Part shown: positions 11,817 through 24,600 of the stretch, in pieces
How positions within the stretch are numbered: the first letter of the stretch is position 1
Layout: every line of letters begins with the position of its first letter
DNA from: Mytilus galloprovincialis
Taxonomy: Eukaryota; Mollusca; Bivalvia; Mytilida; Mytilidae
Assembly: GCF_965363235.1 (NCBI RefSeq)
Contig: NC_134839.1
Location: 74,549,410-74,613,409 of the forward strand
Reading direction: 5' to 3'
Length of the DNA: 64,000 nucleotides
Notes under the pieces: generated by a model
What the model saw: the letters and a program-made list of their open reading frames with translations, nothing else
What the model was told of the DNA's origin: nothing
Databases searched by the model: none
Translations under genes and position numbers: made by a program

Positions 11817-12663
11817 ACGAAGACTTCATTTCCGTATTGAAATCCATATCTAATGGAATATTTACTGAACATGTTGCTTTTCATTTGTTACTGGATGTCG
11901 TAAGGTTTTATTCCCAGTCAACAATATACTCTACAAGATATGTTCCAAAAACGCTGGCATTTTGGACTACTATCAAGAAACTAATCAAGGGTAAGGGGTT
12001 AACTTTTTAGGGGTTATAAAGCTAAAGGACTATCAGCTGAAAACATACCAGTAAAACCAACTGAATGCAGAATAAATGTAGTTCCATCGGATCCAGTGTT
12101 GTCAAGTGAATGTTTATTTTTTTTTGGCAGATGTTAAGATTTTAATGTGCTTCCTCTGGAACCATAAACATGGGCTCGATTACTGGATATTCATATGTTT
12201 AAATAATGGGTTTTTTTCTTCAACTTTTCGTCGTATCGCTGTAAATTTGTATTTAAATTTTAATGTCGTTATCAATAAATATTTAATTATTTACGAGAAA
12301 TATGCAATCTAGCTACTACCATTGTCATAAACTCAAAATACGGCAAATAGTTAAAAGAAATTGAGTAAATATATTTATATCCGCTTAGTGGCGGATCCTG
12401 TTACGGTCATCTCGATTATGATTTACGGTCATCTTTGCGATTTTTTCAAATCCATTTTCCTGTTTAATACACATTTCTCGGTAGTAATTGTGATTTCTGT
12501 GTGAATCTTTTGTAACTTTACATTGTACCAATGTATGCTTTTTTAAGAAAATGATATAGAAACACTTAAACAGACAATACAAATACTGACCTAATTTTTC
12601 ATCCGACATCTTGGGATGACCGTGAATGCAGTTACGGTCATCAGCTTTACCCCAGTGATTAGT

Positions 12664-13059
12664 TGTGCGTGTGTACAAATGTTTTTATTTTAAAGTTTCA
12701 AGTACAACAAGATGGACAATGGAGGATAACTCCATTTCAAAATATTGCTAAAATGTGTTGCATTGCAATTGAGTGTTAATTTAAGTTCTCATTGATAAAT
12801 AAAAGCATTCTTTATACATCAGTGCTCACATACACTTAAACTTTTATATGCTGTTTAGGAAGGTCATTTTGAAATTTTTACAGTATATATAAATTTTTGT
12901 AGTTGTCAGTATGTCAGAAAGAAAGATTTCCTGGTAGCAGTACTAGTTGAGCATCCATTCTCTAGTTTTCAATTTGATTTAAAAAGATATTTCATGGATT
13001 ATTATTGTTTAAACTAATTTAACTTACATATATTGTATTTATCAGGTAAATTCAACCAT
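12664..13059. other. No feature seen
   Basis: AT-rich intergenic DNA between the 4.17-kb transposon and a tandem-repeat block. No open frame, repeat or RNA signal that I can support. Confidence 0.4.
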
Positions 13060-13790
13060 ATATTTAGCAGAAGCAGCATGAAACCATGCACACCTTACTA
13101 TCATTCAATAAACTGAAAATGTAAAGTCAACATATGTTTTATAGTATCAGAGAAACAAGCCACATAACTTAACATTGACCAATTATTCATGAAAATAAAA
13201 GCCAGATCAAATCATGATACCTACCAGACAGAAATGTACACCTTGCAATCATTCAATTTCACCAAATTCATTAACCTATTCCTTTTAGTATCAGATTTAA
13301 CCAGCAAAAGTTATCATTGACCAATGAAGCATGACAAAAAGGTCAAGATCAGATAATCCCTGCCAGACAGACATGTGCACCTCTCAATTAATCCATACAC
13401 CAAATACAGTTGACCTTATTTCAATAGTTTCTGAGAAAAGGACCTAACTATATAAACTTCATCATTAACTTATGAAAATAAGGTCAAGGTCAGATGATAA
13501 CTGCCAAATAGACATTTACACCTTACCATCATTCCATTCACCAAATATAGTTGACATATTGCTTATAGTTTCTGAGAAAAAGACCAAAACACAAATAATT
13601 AATATTTACACAGTGAAAATGGTATCAAGATCAGGTGAAATATGCCAGTCAGACATGTACACCTTACACCAATATAGTTGAACTGCTGCTTATAGTATTC
13701 AAGGAACAGATTTGGTCATCAGATTTAACATTGATTGCCAATCCATGAAACCAGCTTAGGTGGACCCTATTTGATGGAGATGTAAACCCT
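13060..13790 (+). repeat. Family B tandem repeat block (about 120-140-bp units)
   Basis: About five or six degenerate units share atgaaaatgaggtcaaggtc, agatgacacctgccag, agacatgtacacctta, ccatacaccaaatatagttg and gtttctgagaaaaagaccaa. The same units recur at 15170-16060 (+), 17415-17735 (+) and 42795-43060 (-). No coding capacity; the short frames in it are repeat artefacts. Confidence 0.75.
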
Positions 13791-14346
13791 GCAAGGATTC
13801 CATTGAGCAAATATTACTTTTACCCATTGTTATTGAGAAATTCACATTACAAAAAACTATAGTTTTTTATCCAGTCTTACCATGAAAATGAGGCTAATGG
13901 ACATATAATAGAAACTTTGTAACGTAAGGTATCTACATACAAGTTATAAAGCATTCAGGTCATCTACCTCCTGAAGTATAAAGCTGTATAAACATTCTCT
14001 TTTCACAGGAGAGACAAATATGTTGAAGATTCAACAAATCAATTTGTATCAACTTAAATTGTACATGTATCATTCCTTTTAATTATTTTTTTGGCCACAT
14101 AACAATGTACTAATTATATTCTTGACATTCAATACAGAAACTTTAAAAAAAGTAATCATTCTCCCTCTCTAAATGAAACATACTGTTTCTTTGGTCTTGA
14201 ACCAGCACTTGTATGGAGGGCCTGGGTTTAGATTGTCAGTCCTGTTAAACCAGTCTTAAACAAAACTATTTGATTCTTCTCTGATAAGCATTGGCATTTA
14301 GAAGTAAGAGCAAAGATGGGTTAGTGAAGAGTTGAAATAATAAAAA
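13791..14346. other. No feature seen
   Basis: AT-rich DNA between family B repeats and the composite repeat that starts at 14347. Nothing recognisable on either strand. Confidence 0.35.
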
Positions 14347-16713
14347 CTAGAGGCTCTAAAGAGCCTGTGTCGCTCACCTTGGTCTATGTAAATATTAAAC
14401 AAAAGAAGCAGATGGATTCATGACAAAATTGTGTTTTGGTGATGATGATGTGTTTGTACATCTTACTTTACTGAACATTCTAGCTGCTTACAATTATCTT
14501 TATTTATAATGAACTTGGCCCAGTAGTTTCAGTGCAAAATGTTAGTAAAAATTTACAAATTTTATGAAAATTGTTAAAAATTGACTATAAAGGACAATAA
14601 CTCCTTAGGGGGTCAATTGACCATTTCGGTCATGTTGACTTATTTGTAAATCTTACTTTGCTGCACATTATTGCTGTTGACAGTTTATCTCTATCTATAA
14701 TAATATTCAAGATAATAACCAAAAACAGCAAAATTTCCTTAAAATTACCAATTCAGGTGCAGCAACCCAACAACAGATTGTCCGATTCATCTGAAAATTT
14801 CAGGGCTGATAGATTTTGACCTGATAAACAATTTTACCCCAGTCAGATTTACTCTAAATGCTTTGGTTTTTGAGTTATAAGCCAAAAACTGCATTTTACC
14901 CCTATGTTCTATTTTAGCCGTGGCGGCCATCTTGGTTGGATGGCAGGGTCACGTCACATATTTTTTAAACTAGATACCCCAAAGATGATTGTGGCCAAGT
15001 TTGGATTAATTTGGCCCAGTAGTTTCAGGGAGAAGATTTTTGTAAAGGATTACTAAGATTTACAAACAAGAGTGCACACGCTGAAATGTCTCGCCTTCTA
15101 TACTAATCATTGATATTATGTTGATAGTCCTAGGTATAAAGCTAAGCTTTATTACTACTGTCACATAAACTTAACATTAACCAAGATAACTAAACAAAGA
15201 CCAATGAACCTTGAAAATGAGGTCAAGGTCAGACGAAACATGCCAGGCAGACATGTACAGCTAACAATGCTTCTATACAACATATATAGTTGACCCATTA
15301 CTTATAGTTTAAGAAAAATAGACCAAAACACAAAAACTTAACACTGTGCAATGAACCGTGAAAATGAGGTCAGGGTCAAATAAAACCTGCGTGACTGACA
15401 TAAAGATCATAATATATTTCCATACACCAAATATAGTTGACCTATGGCATATAGTATTAGATAAAAAGCCCAAAACTCAAAAACTTAACTTTGACCACTG
15501 AACCATGAAAATGAGGTCAGGGTCACATGACATCTGCCCGCTAGATATATACACCTTACAATCATTCCATACAACAAATATAGTAGACCTATTGCATATA
15601 GTATGAGAAAAACAGACCAAAACACAAAAATTTAACTATAACCACTGAACCATGAAAATGAGGTCAAGGTCAGATGACACCTGCCAGTTAGACATGTACA
15701 CCTTACAGTCCTTCCATACACCGAATATACTAGCCCTATTGCTTATAGTATCTGAGATATGGACTTGACCACCAAAACTTAACTTGTTCACTGATCCATG
15801 AAATGAGGTCGAGGTCAAGTGAAACTGTCTGACAGACATGAGGACCTTGCAAGGTACGCACATATCAAATATAGTTATCCTATTACTTATAATAAGAGAG
15901 AATTCAACATTACAAAAAATTTGAACTTTTTTTTCAAGTGGTCACTGAACCATGAAAATGAGGTTAAGGACATTGGACATGTGACTGACGGAAACTTCGT
16001 AACATGAAGCATCTATATACAAAGTATGAAGTATCCAGGTCTTCTACCTTCTAAAATATAAAGCTTTTAAGAAGTGAGCTAACGCCGCCGCCGCCGGATC
16101 ACTATCCCTATGTCGAGCTTTCTGCAACAAAAGTTGCAGGCTCGACAAAAATGGTTAAAAATTGACTATAAAAGGCAATAACTCCTAAAGGGGTCAACTG
16201 ACCATTTCGGTCATGTTGACTTATTTGAAAATCTTACTTTGCTGAACATTATTGCTGTTTACAGTTTATCTCTATCTATAATAATATTCAAGATAATAAC
16301 CAAAAACAGCAGAATTTCATTAAAATTACCAATTCAGGGGCAGCAACCCAACAACAGGTTGTCCGATTCATCTGAAAATTTCAGGGCAGATAGATCTTGA
16401 CCTGATAAACAATTTTACCCCCATGTCAGATTTGCTCTAAATGCTTTGGTTTTTGAGTTATAAGCCAAAAAACTGCATTTTACCCCTATGTTCTATTTTT
16501 AGCCATGGCGGCCATCTTGGTTGGTTGGACGAGTCCCCGGACACATTTTTTAAACTAGATACCCCAATGATGATTGTGGCCAAGTTTGGTTTAATTTGGC
16601 CCAGTAGTTTCAGAGAAGATTCTTGTAAAAGTTAACGACGACGGACGACGATGGACGACGGACGCAAAGTGATGGGAAAAGCTCACTTGGCCCTTTGGGC
16701 CAGGTGAGCTAAA
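14347..16713 (+). mobile_element. Composite element bounded by GGCTC-type hairpins, with internal insertion
   Basis: It starts with the palindrome ggctctaaagagcc followed by gctcaccttggtc. It ends with ggccctttgggcc followed by aggtgagct, so the ends carry inverted gctcacc and each has a small hairpin. Two related halves (14560-15060 and 16148-16640) share 'aaaaattgactataaa.ggcaataactcct', 'gaccatttcggtcatgttga', 'cagcaacccaacaacag' and 'gatgattgtggccaagtttg'. A second element (15067-16147) sits between the halves. A degenerate fragment of the 3' half occurs at 49087-49260. No protein is encoded. Confidence 0.65.
15067..16147 (+). mobile_element. Hairpin-ended element carrying family B repeats
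   Basis: It begins caagagtgcacacgctgaaa and ends with a strong stem-loop at 16113-16147 (gtcgagc...ctgcaac-aaaa-gttgcag-gctcgac). In between are about seven family B units (15170-16060). On both sides is sequence of the composite element, and joining the flanks gives 'gatttaca|aaaatggttaaaaattg', consistent with an insertion. The 3' hairpin resembles some Helitrons, but a CTRR end is not evident, so the class is open. Confidence 0.55.
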
Positions 16714-16863
16714 AAGTTGGTCCTGCTTGACAGTCCTGTACACATCAAATTTATGTATATTACATTACCATGCTGTTGTCCTGATATGCTTGTAATATTT
16801 ATATCCCCACTCAGAAAAGTGGGGGCCCTGGGGGGATAATACTTTGTCTCCTCCATTGGTTCC

Positions 16864-17136
16864 ATTATGGTGGTTAATTACACTACAGGGAGATAACTTT
16901 GTAAAAATCAGCTGAACATTTTTATCATGTTCTATTGTTAAGGAAATATTTTAGTCTTCTCACTACATCTATCAAAATTAGTATTTGACAAACTGCTATA
17001 TATTCAATGAAATTTCCCGATAAAATGTGTGGTTCAAATTTTTTGAAATTTAACATATTTGACAAATGATAAGGTAAATATTTTGTCAAAATTTAATAAA
17101 AATTAAACGAGCTAAAGGTGTTTGGTACCACCTTGT
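16864..17136. repeat. Degenerate short element with GGTGGT ends
   Basis: It runs from tatggtggttaattacacta, through cagggagataactttgtaaa, to ggtaccacctt. The ends are a decayed inverted ggtggt pair similar to the TTAA-flanked element at 51488-52097. No intact target duplication remains. Confidence 0.4.
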
Positions 17137-17414
17137 TATATAACATAGTTACATGCATAAACAGAACACCTGTCTAGTCTGAATATAATCTTCAGCTTGT
17201 AAAGGGTTTGGTTTAAACTGTGTAGGCTATACAAAAATAAAGATAACACAGTCAGATCACAAATTTATACAGGTCAAATTGCAAAGGAAAAGTAACTACA
17301 TGTGACTGTTTTGTCACTATGAAATAAGTGGGTTTAATAAACAATAGTTGATAAAGTTAGGAAGAGAGGCTTTACAAAAAATGTAAAATTACCTAGGGTT
17401 TAATTAATTAAGGA

Positions 17415-17735
17415 GTGGGGGTCAGATGATAACTGCCAGATAGACATTTACACTTGACCACCATTCTATACACCAAATATAGTTGAAATATTGTGTATAG
17501 TATCTGAGAAACAGACCAAAACACAATTAGTTAACATTGACCATTGGAACAGTGAAAATGATATAAAGGTCAGATGAAATATGCCAGTCAGACTTATGTA
17601 CACCTTACACCAATATAGTTGAACTGCTTCTTATAGTATTCAAGAAACAGATTTAACCATCAGATTTAACATTGATTGTGGATCCATAAAACCAGGTCTG
17701 GTGGACCCTGTTTGATGGAGATGTAAACCCATCAA
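17415..17735 (+). repeat. Second copy of a 13485-13790 segment (family B)
   Basis: From gatgataactgccagatag to ggagatgtaaaccc this segment follows 13485-13790 nearly base for base, including non-periodic parts such as gtggaccctgtttgatgg. It is therefore a segmental duplicate and more than shared repeat units. 17740-18320 holds nothing that I can name. Confidence 0.6.
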
Positions 17736-18324
17736 CTCTTCATCATCCCTGTATATGTGTTAGTAATTAATAGGAATCTTAATATATCACATTTTATTTA
17801 TCATATCAAAATACATGTACATACAAGCATTAAATAATTTGTAACAATATTTTCTACTTCAATATACATAAAATATATTCAGACATGCAGTATAATTCCT
17901 ATCAGTAAAATTAGCTAGGCAAAGAAATAAAAAAACAAAACAACAATGCTAATTTTTATGACTTAGAGCATTTATCTGAGAGCTGAATGAAAAGTGATAG
18001 TTACAGGACTGTCAGGAAAATATCTACAATACTGTCTCTGGATACACCAATGAGTTTTCTGGTAAGAGTTCTAATAATATGCCTATCAGAAATTTGAAAA
18101 TATTGCAAAGGCTGAGTATATCAAAATTACACCGTCTTTTTATAACAAGTGAGCTGCAAACTTCAAATCTCTCTGAGGGTCCTGCTTTTTAATAGATTTA
18201 CAGTTAATTTGTGTACAAATATAGAAAAAAAAACAATCTATTTATAAGCTTTCAGCATCTACATATAAAAAAACAACCTATATTCATTCTAATTAAATAT
18301 GCTTTTACTCTGCCATCCATAGAA

Positions 18325-20308
18325 TAGTAACCAGATGCTCCGCAGGGCGTAGCTTTATACGACCGCAGAGGTTGAACCCTGAACGGTTGGGGCAAGTATG
18401 GACACAACATTCAAGCTGGATTCAGCTCTAAATTTGGATTGTGATTAAATAGTTGACACAGCATAGGTTTCTGACACAAAATGAATGTGTTCTAATGAAC
18501 TTAAAATTTTTGTTTTCTCTTAGAGCAATTCACTATGCTGTTGAATATTAATCCTCTCAAAAAAAATGTTTGAAGAAATTTTCTTTTTTATTTATAAAAT
18601 TTCAAATGAGAAAAATTGAACCCAATTTTTTTAATCACATCCCCCTTTCCCTTATTCCAAAACTAATCTCAATTAAAATTTCTAATGGAGTTTGCAACAA
18701 TAACTACTCATTTAAATACATCATAAAATATTAAGATGTAAAAAAACTGCTTGTTATCACTGAATGGTAAAGATTATTTTAATTTATCAGTTGGTAGTAA
18801 AAAGTGAATATACATTGTATATTGTATATAACAAAGATTTAAGTTGATTCTGGACAAAGAAAGATAACTCCAATTAAAAAAAAATCTTGCTATTGCACAA
18901 TATTTTGCAATTAGATATTTCTTGCTTACTATTCTGGACAAAGAAAGATAACTCTAATTAAAAAAAAATTTGCTATTTCACAATATTGTGCAATTAGATA
19001 TTTCTTGCCATTGCGCAATACTGTGCAATTGAAAAGACTTGCTATTGCACAATACTTAATATAATAATTTTAGATCCTGATTTGGACCAACTTGAAAACT
19101 GGGCCCATAATAAAAAATCTAAGTACATTTTTGGATTCAGCATATCAAAGAACCCCAAGATCTCAATTTTTGTTAAAATCAGACTAAGTTTAATTTTGGA
19201 CCCTTTGGACTTTAGTGTAGACCAATTTGAAAACAGGACCAAAAATGAAGAATCTACATACTCAGTTAGATTTGGTATATCAAAGAACCCCATTTATTCA
19301 ATTTTTGATGAAATCAAACAAAGTTTAATTTTGGACCCCGATTTGGACCAACTTGAAAACTGGGCCAATAATCAAGAATCTAAGTACATTTTTAGATTCA
19401 GCATATCAAAGAACCTAACTGATTCATTTTTTGTCAAAATCAAACTAAGTTTAATTTTGGACCCTTTGGACCTTAATGTAGACCAATTTGAAAACGGGAC
19501 CAAAAGTTAAGAATCTACATACACAGTCATGACAGTTAGATTCGGCATATCAAAGAACCCCAATTATTCAATTTTGATGAAATCAAACAAAGTTTAATTT
19601 TGGACCCTTTGGGCCCCTTATTCTGTTGGGACCAAAACTCCCAAAATCAATACCAACCTTCCTTTTATGGTCATAAACCTTGTGTTTAAATTTCATAGAT
19701 TTCTATTTACTTATACTAACGTTATGGTGCGAAAACCAAGAAAAATGCTTATTTGGGTCCCTTTTTGGCCCCTAATTCCTAAACTGTTGGGACCTAAACT
19801 CCCAAAATCAATACCAACCTTCCTTTTGTAGTCATCAACATTGTGTTTAAATTTCATTGATTTCTATTTACTTAAACTAAAGTTATTGTGCGAAAACCAA
19901 GAATAATGCTTATTTGGGCCCTTTTTTGGCCCCTAATTCCTAAACTGTTGAAACCAAAACTCCCAAAATCATTCCCAACCGTTCTTTTGTGGTCATAAAC
20001 CTTGTGTCAAAATTTCATAGATTTCTATTAACTTAAACTAAAGTTATAGTGCGAAAACCAAGAAAATGCTTATTTGGGCCCTTTTTGGCCCCTAATTCCT
20101 AAAATGTTGGGACCAAAACTCCCAAAATCAATACCAACCTTCCTTTTGTGGTCATAAACCTTGTGTTAAAATTTCATAGATTTCCATTCACTTTTACCTA
20201 AGTTAGAGTGCGAAAACTAAAAGTATTCGGACGACGACGACGACGCAGACGACGCCAACGTGATAGCAATATACGACGAAAAATTTTTCAAATTTTGCGG
20301 TCATATAA
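18325..20308 (-). mobile_element. Family A dispersed element, copy 2, inverted
   Basis: In reverse complement it starts at tatatgaccgcaaaatttga (20308 side) and ends gctgcgccctgcggagcatctgg-like (18325 side). The same order as copy 1 is seen: cgtcgtcgtcg stretch (20231-20262), about four 160-bp 'caaggtttatgaccacaaaagg' units (19620-20220), gggtccaaaattaaac units (19075-19600) and 37-bp caatagcaagaaatatctaa units (18880-19055). The long frame at 19082-19510 reads through these units and is not a gene. Confidence 0.7.
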
Positions 20309-21649
20309 AAATATTATAATATTTCTGTTGTCGAAATATTTCTTTGTGGTTGCCATTTGTAGATCAACAGTGGCAATTACTATTCATTCACTTGCTATAA
20401 CAGTAAAATGTTTGATGCAAAGTGAAATATCTCACATTATAAAATCATCCAAATGACTTACTTCAATATCACTACACATATGAGGTGAACTTGACTTTTG
20501 ACCTAACACCATGAATATTAAATACAAAAGTAATAATATTCTTATAAACCTGTAAAGGAGGGCTGAGTTACCCCAAATTTTTTACTTTTCAGGTATAAAT
20601 TGAAGGAAAATTATATGCCTTCAGAAAAAAAAAGGAAACATCATATATTCTTCATTTAAAGTAGATGGGTCAATAAAGCTAGTTTTTGGCACTTGCAAAT
20701 AAAAAAATTACATGGTTACCTTTATTGTTAATAAAAGGTTATGACATACATGTATACTCGTCTTACTATATCTCTTTCTTAACTTTTATCTTTAGAGAAT
20801 CAAAAAGCAAAAGTTATATAGCTGTATTTGATGCTGCTATATATAAATTATTTCATACAATAATATAAAAAAAATATGCTAAAAGCTCCTTTCTTATATG
20901 TATTTAGCAACAGTATACAAAACAATAATAAACATAAACAAAGAAATAGCACCATATACATGATATAATATGAATAATACAAGATTTTATTTAAGGATAT
21001 TGATCCTTTGTAAATTTGGTTAAAAAACTTTTCATAAAGTTTATCCTTGGACCCAAAACTGGCCAACATTTTAAAAATATCTCTAATAAAAGACCTTCAC
21101 ACTTAAATAAACTGTGAAACCCGGAGCAACATTATGATTAACAACTGTATTTTTATTACACTTTTCAAAAAAAATCTATCTTTGTGGCTTATTGAGGATG
21201 GTTTTATATTTGGGCATTATAGCACCTGATAATTTACTAATGCTTATCTACAAATGATATTGTCTCTATAGACTGTTTTCTGCAACATATCATAATTTCA
21301 GATATTTTATTTTTGACTGCCTCCTATAAATACAATCAAATTAAGGTTCTTACACATTCCATATAAATATAATATATACAGTGGCCAAGTAATTTATCAA
21401 TATAATAAATAAATTACATAGCCCTGCATAGGAGATATAAAATTTTGTCAACTATATGTTTTTTTCATAGAGTTGTTAGTAATATTACCAAGGTGTTTAA
21501 AGGCATGTGTTTAAAACCTAAAGATTAATGAGGCAGATTGATATTTAAACACAATGTAATCAAAGTAATATTATGTCTTGGACTGTTCATCATATCATGA
21601 CTAAATGCAAATGGCAGTGTGAGTATTTAGGTGACAGTTCTGTGTATAT
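20309..21649. other. RSU1 3' flank, no further feature seen
   Basis: AT-rich DNA downstream of the RSU1 stop on its own strand. It probably includes the 3' UTR. Reverse-strand AATAAA candidates exist near 20985 and 21155, but none can be preferred. No coding frame with recognisable similarity. Confidence 0.35.
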
Positions 21650-24600
21650 CTAAGTTGATCGACTAATCTTCTTTGATTTATCAGCTGTCTTTGGTGGAGG
21701 TGCTGCATCAGCTGCTATGTGTCGCCCATACAAACTGTAAATAAACAAAAACATATTGTGACTTGACTGATTTTTTATACTATATTAAATATGAATAATG
21801 ATTTTTTATACTACATGTATATTGGATTTGTAATAAAAAGAGAACAGCAATTATTGCTTAAACAGGAACAGTTTGGTTGACCTATTGAATATAATATAAT
21901 ATCTTATGCATACATTCAGAATAAACATTATCAAACAAGAATGTGTTCATAGTACACAGATGCCCCACTCGCACTATAATTTTCTATGTTCAATGGACCG
22001 TGAAATTGGGGTCAATTTGACACTAAAATTAGAAAGATCATATCATAGGGAACATGTGTACTAAGTTTCAAGTTGATTGGAATTCAACTTCTTCAAAAAC
22101 TATCTTGACCCAAAACTTTAACATTTGGCATGACAGACAGACAAACGGACGAACAGACGGATGAAAGATCGGACCTACAGACCAGAAAACATAATGCCCT
22201 CAACTATCGTAGGTGGGGCATAAGAATCAGTTAATTATTGCATCTTTTTCATTTTCATAGCTACTTGGAAGAAAACAGTAATTCAGGTTTGGTAGAAATT
22301 AGTAAAAGTATCTGTATTGTGTGTCTGACAGATATTTATAGAGTTTTGAAGATGGTTCCCTACAGTGAAAAAGAGACAATGACACACTCCCCACATAAAG
22401 AATCAGATGTGATATTCTTTTCAATAAGGATGTGAAAAAATGTGGAGTAAAATAGATAAAGGATTTACAACAAGAAGTAGAAAACCTACAAACACAGGTT
22501 CACAACAGCCTTTAATAAGGGTTTACTCCTGTCTGTAGTCATAAACCTTGTGGTTGTTGAAGAATGTCAATATATTGTAATTTGGAGAATCTTGTCTTAA
22601 TTTCAGATCTTTGAAAGACTTTGTTAACTTCACTCACACATATTTTTTTTTTATGCAGGGTGATTTCGAGATTGTCATATTGTATTGATGATGATGATGG
22701 ATGTCTGTTTAACATCCAGTGGCAAAATGAATGTTCATTGAAATAAGCTAACATGATAAGTTGGATTTTTACTTGCCACATGCATGAAGTTCACAAGGTA
22801 ATACCCTGCAGAAAGACGTTACTCTACCCAGAAACATTATTCTGAATCAGAGCCAACTGTTCTTTTCTCTTCCTGATTATGCCACTTTCTTTGGGGAGAG
22901 ACAGCAAATACTAATTTTAAATTTATGGATTGACCAAGTCCATTCTGAGGGTAAGAAAAAGATTTGAAAAACAGAATGTTTGACTTTAAATATCTATAGA
23001 ACAGAAATTCATGGATATCCTTTATATAAAAAAAAAGAATGCTTTTAAAAGAACCAGTTAAAGAAGAATTTTGTGGGTTTGTGGACAATATAATTCATTT
23101 TTCTCTTGTTTTGGTGACCATAATCATATAGTTATACTTACTATCTGTATGTATCAGATCTGATGTAATCAAACACATGTGACACACCCAGCTGGTACTG
23201 CTCAGCTATTGGTGTTACCCAGGGGTTATTTTCTCCCCGGAATACTTGCTTTGATCCAACCAGATCTAAATGGCCAATTTCAGGTGGCAATACTGTTAGT
23301 CTATTTCCCTGGACATGTAACTCTCTCAATCGTGGCATCTCACCAATCTCTTTTGGGAGAGAAGTCAGATCATTATCCCTTAAAACCATCTGCAAGGCAA
23401 TTAATGATATATAATTATTTTTAACAATCTGACAAAACTGTACAAGAATTCTTTCTCTAATACACCAAACATAAATAAAGCAAGTCTCAATTATTACAAA
23501 AGTATTATAAGACTTTTAACCAAAATTGTATTTATAAAGCAAACCAATCTGTGCCACATGTGGAGTATGATCTGGTTACCCTTCCCAGACACCCATGGTT
23601 TTATGATTGGATTTATGTTGATCAGTCTTAATATTTCTATGTTGTTTTTAATCAAAGTGGTGGAAATCACTCAAGGAAAAAAATTAGAAGAGTAGTTTGA
23701 ATAATTTCATATTAAGGTATGGTGGGGAAAAATGAACATTAATAAAGCACTATTGCTGAAAGTTGCATTAACAGAAGAAACATGCTTTTCCAGTATGAGG
23801 ATAAAATGAGCTCAAATTAAATAATATGGGTCTCTTAATTAATTTGTACAATTTTATTTAAACTGCAGTTTATATCTTATCCAAATAATGTTGCCTGTAC
23901 ATGTTCTGAACATATTTCAAAAAAACAAAAAATTGCAAATAAAAAATTCTTCTAGAAAATGTTATATTACCAACTATCCTTGTAAGACATAAAATCTAGA
24001 ACAACAGCTAAAAACTTTAAAGTGTCAACAAAAGTAATCTAAAAATGTTGTTTTGGGGCATTTTGTAAGTTGAAACAGAGGTTATATGACATTGAAGATC
24101 AAAAGTTGCAGAGTGCCTTTTGATCAATTTTTAAAGAATTTTTCAACACAGGGCATTGAAAATGTCTTTTTTCAGCGTGAACATATTAAAAACTTATTTT
24201 ATTGAAATATGGATTCTTTCTTGATTGCAAAAATATATATTCATTTCTAATAAAAATTCAAATGACTAATATAGACATAATGATTGATGGGGAATAAACT
24301 AATAAACAATGGTTTGTTATAATATAAAGTTTTAAAATTTTAAAACTAGTTCAAGCCAATTCCTGATAAAAAAAATTAGTGAACTAATCTAAATTGTTGA
24401 TTAATTTCAGGTGAGTATTGGAAATTTATCCAGTAAATTATAGGCTTTTTATATACAATGTATTCATATTTATATTCATATTTCATGTGTTTTTTTTTTA
24501 AAGATTTTGTTAATCCATTAATCATTTATCTTTCAGATACAATTTACAGAATCACTTTATGTAATGTAAATCAAAAGTAATAAGCAATAAATAAATCTAT

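Larger units (their letters stand above)
9531..12107 (+). pseudogene. Broken internal ORF of the 4.17-kb transposon
   Basis: An open frame from 9531 ends at 9830 after ...RVSNGIKK. Skipping the SINE-like insert (about 9840-10020) and the insert at 10076-11816, and allowing a 1-nt shift in the A-run near 9826, the frame continues as LLPNIESKLKEIGLYEDFIS across the hAT-like element's target duplication. It runs on through VVRFYSQSTIYSTRYVPK to 12010; a shifted frame then reads GYKAKGLSAENIPVKP. The continuity across two removed insertions shows this was coding. I do not recognise the family; a transposase or accessory protein of the host element is the natural inference. It is not functional here. 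Confidence 0.6.
8491..12657 (+). mobile_element. 4.17-kb DNA transposon with about 265-bp TIRs and 6-bp TSD
   Basis: The left end (8491 to about 8760) and the reverse complement of the right end (12657 down to about 12395) match over about 265 bp, beginning cactggggtaaagctgatga. Identical attagt flanks it at 8485-8490 and 12658-12663, a 6-bp target duplication. The ends carry repeated gatgaccgtaa motifs; the left side has several extra copies out to 8860. Inside are remains of one open reading frame on the + strand (9531-9830, 10021-10075, 11822-12107) broken by a SINE-like insertion and a 1.74-kb hAT-like insertion. Six-bp TSDs are known for Polinton/Maverick, IS3EU and Dada, but the ends do not decide between these or another group. 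Confidence 0.8.

Noticed and set aside
19082..19510. 142-codon open frame on the + strand
   Set aside because: It runs through the tandem modules of the inverted family A copy; the repeated peptide mirrors the DNA repeat, and the other copies are not open.
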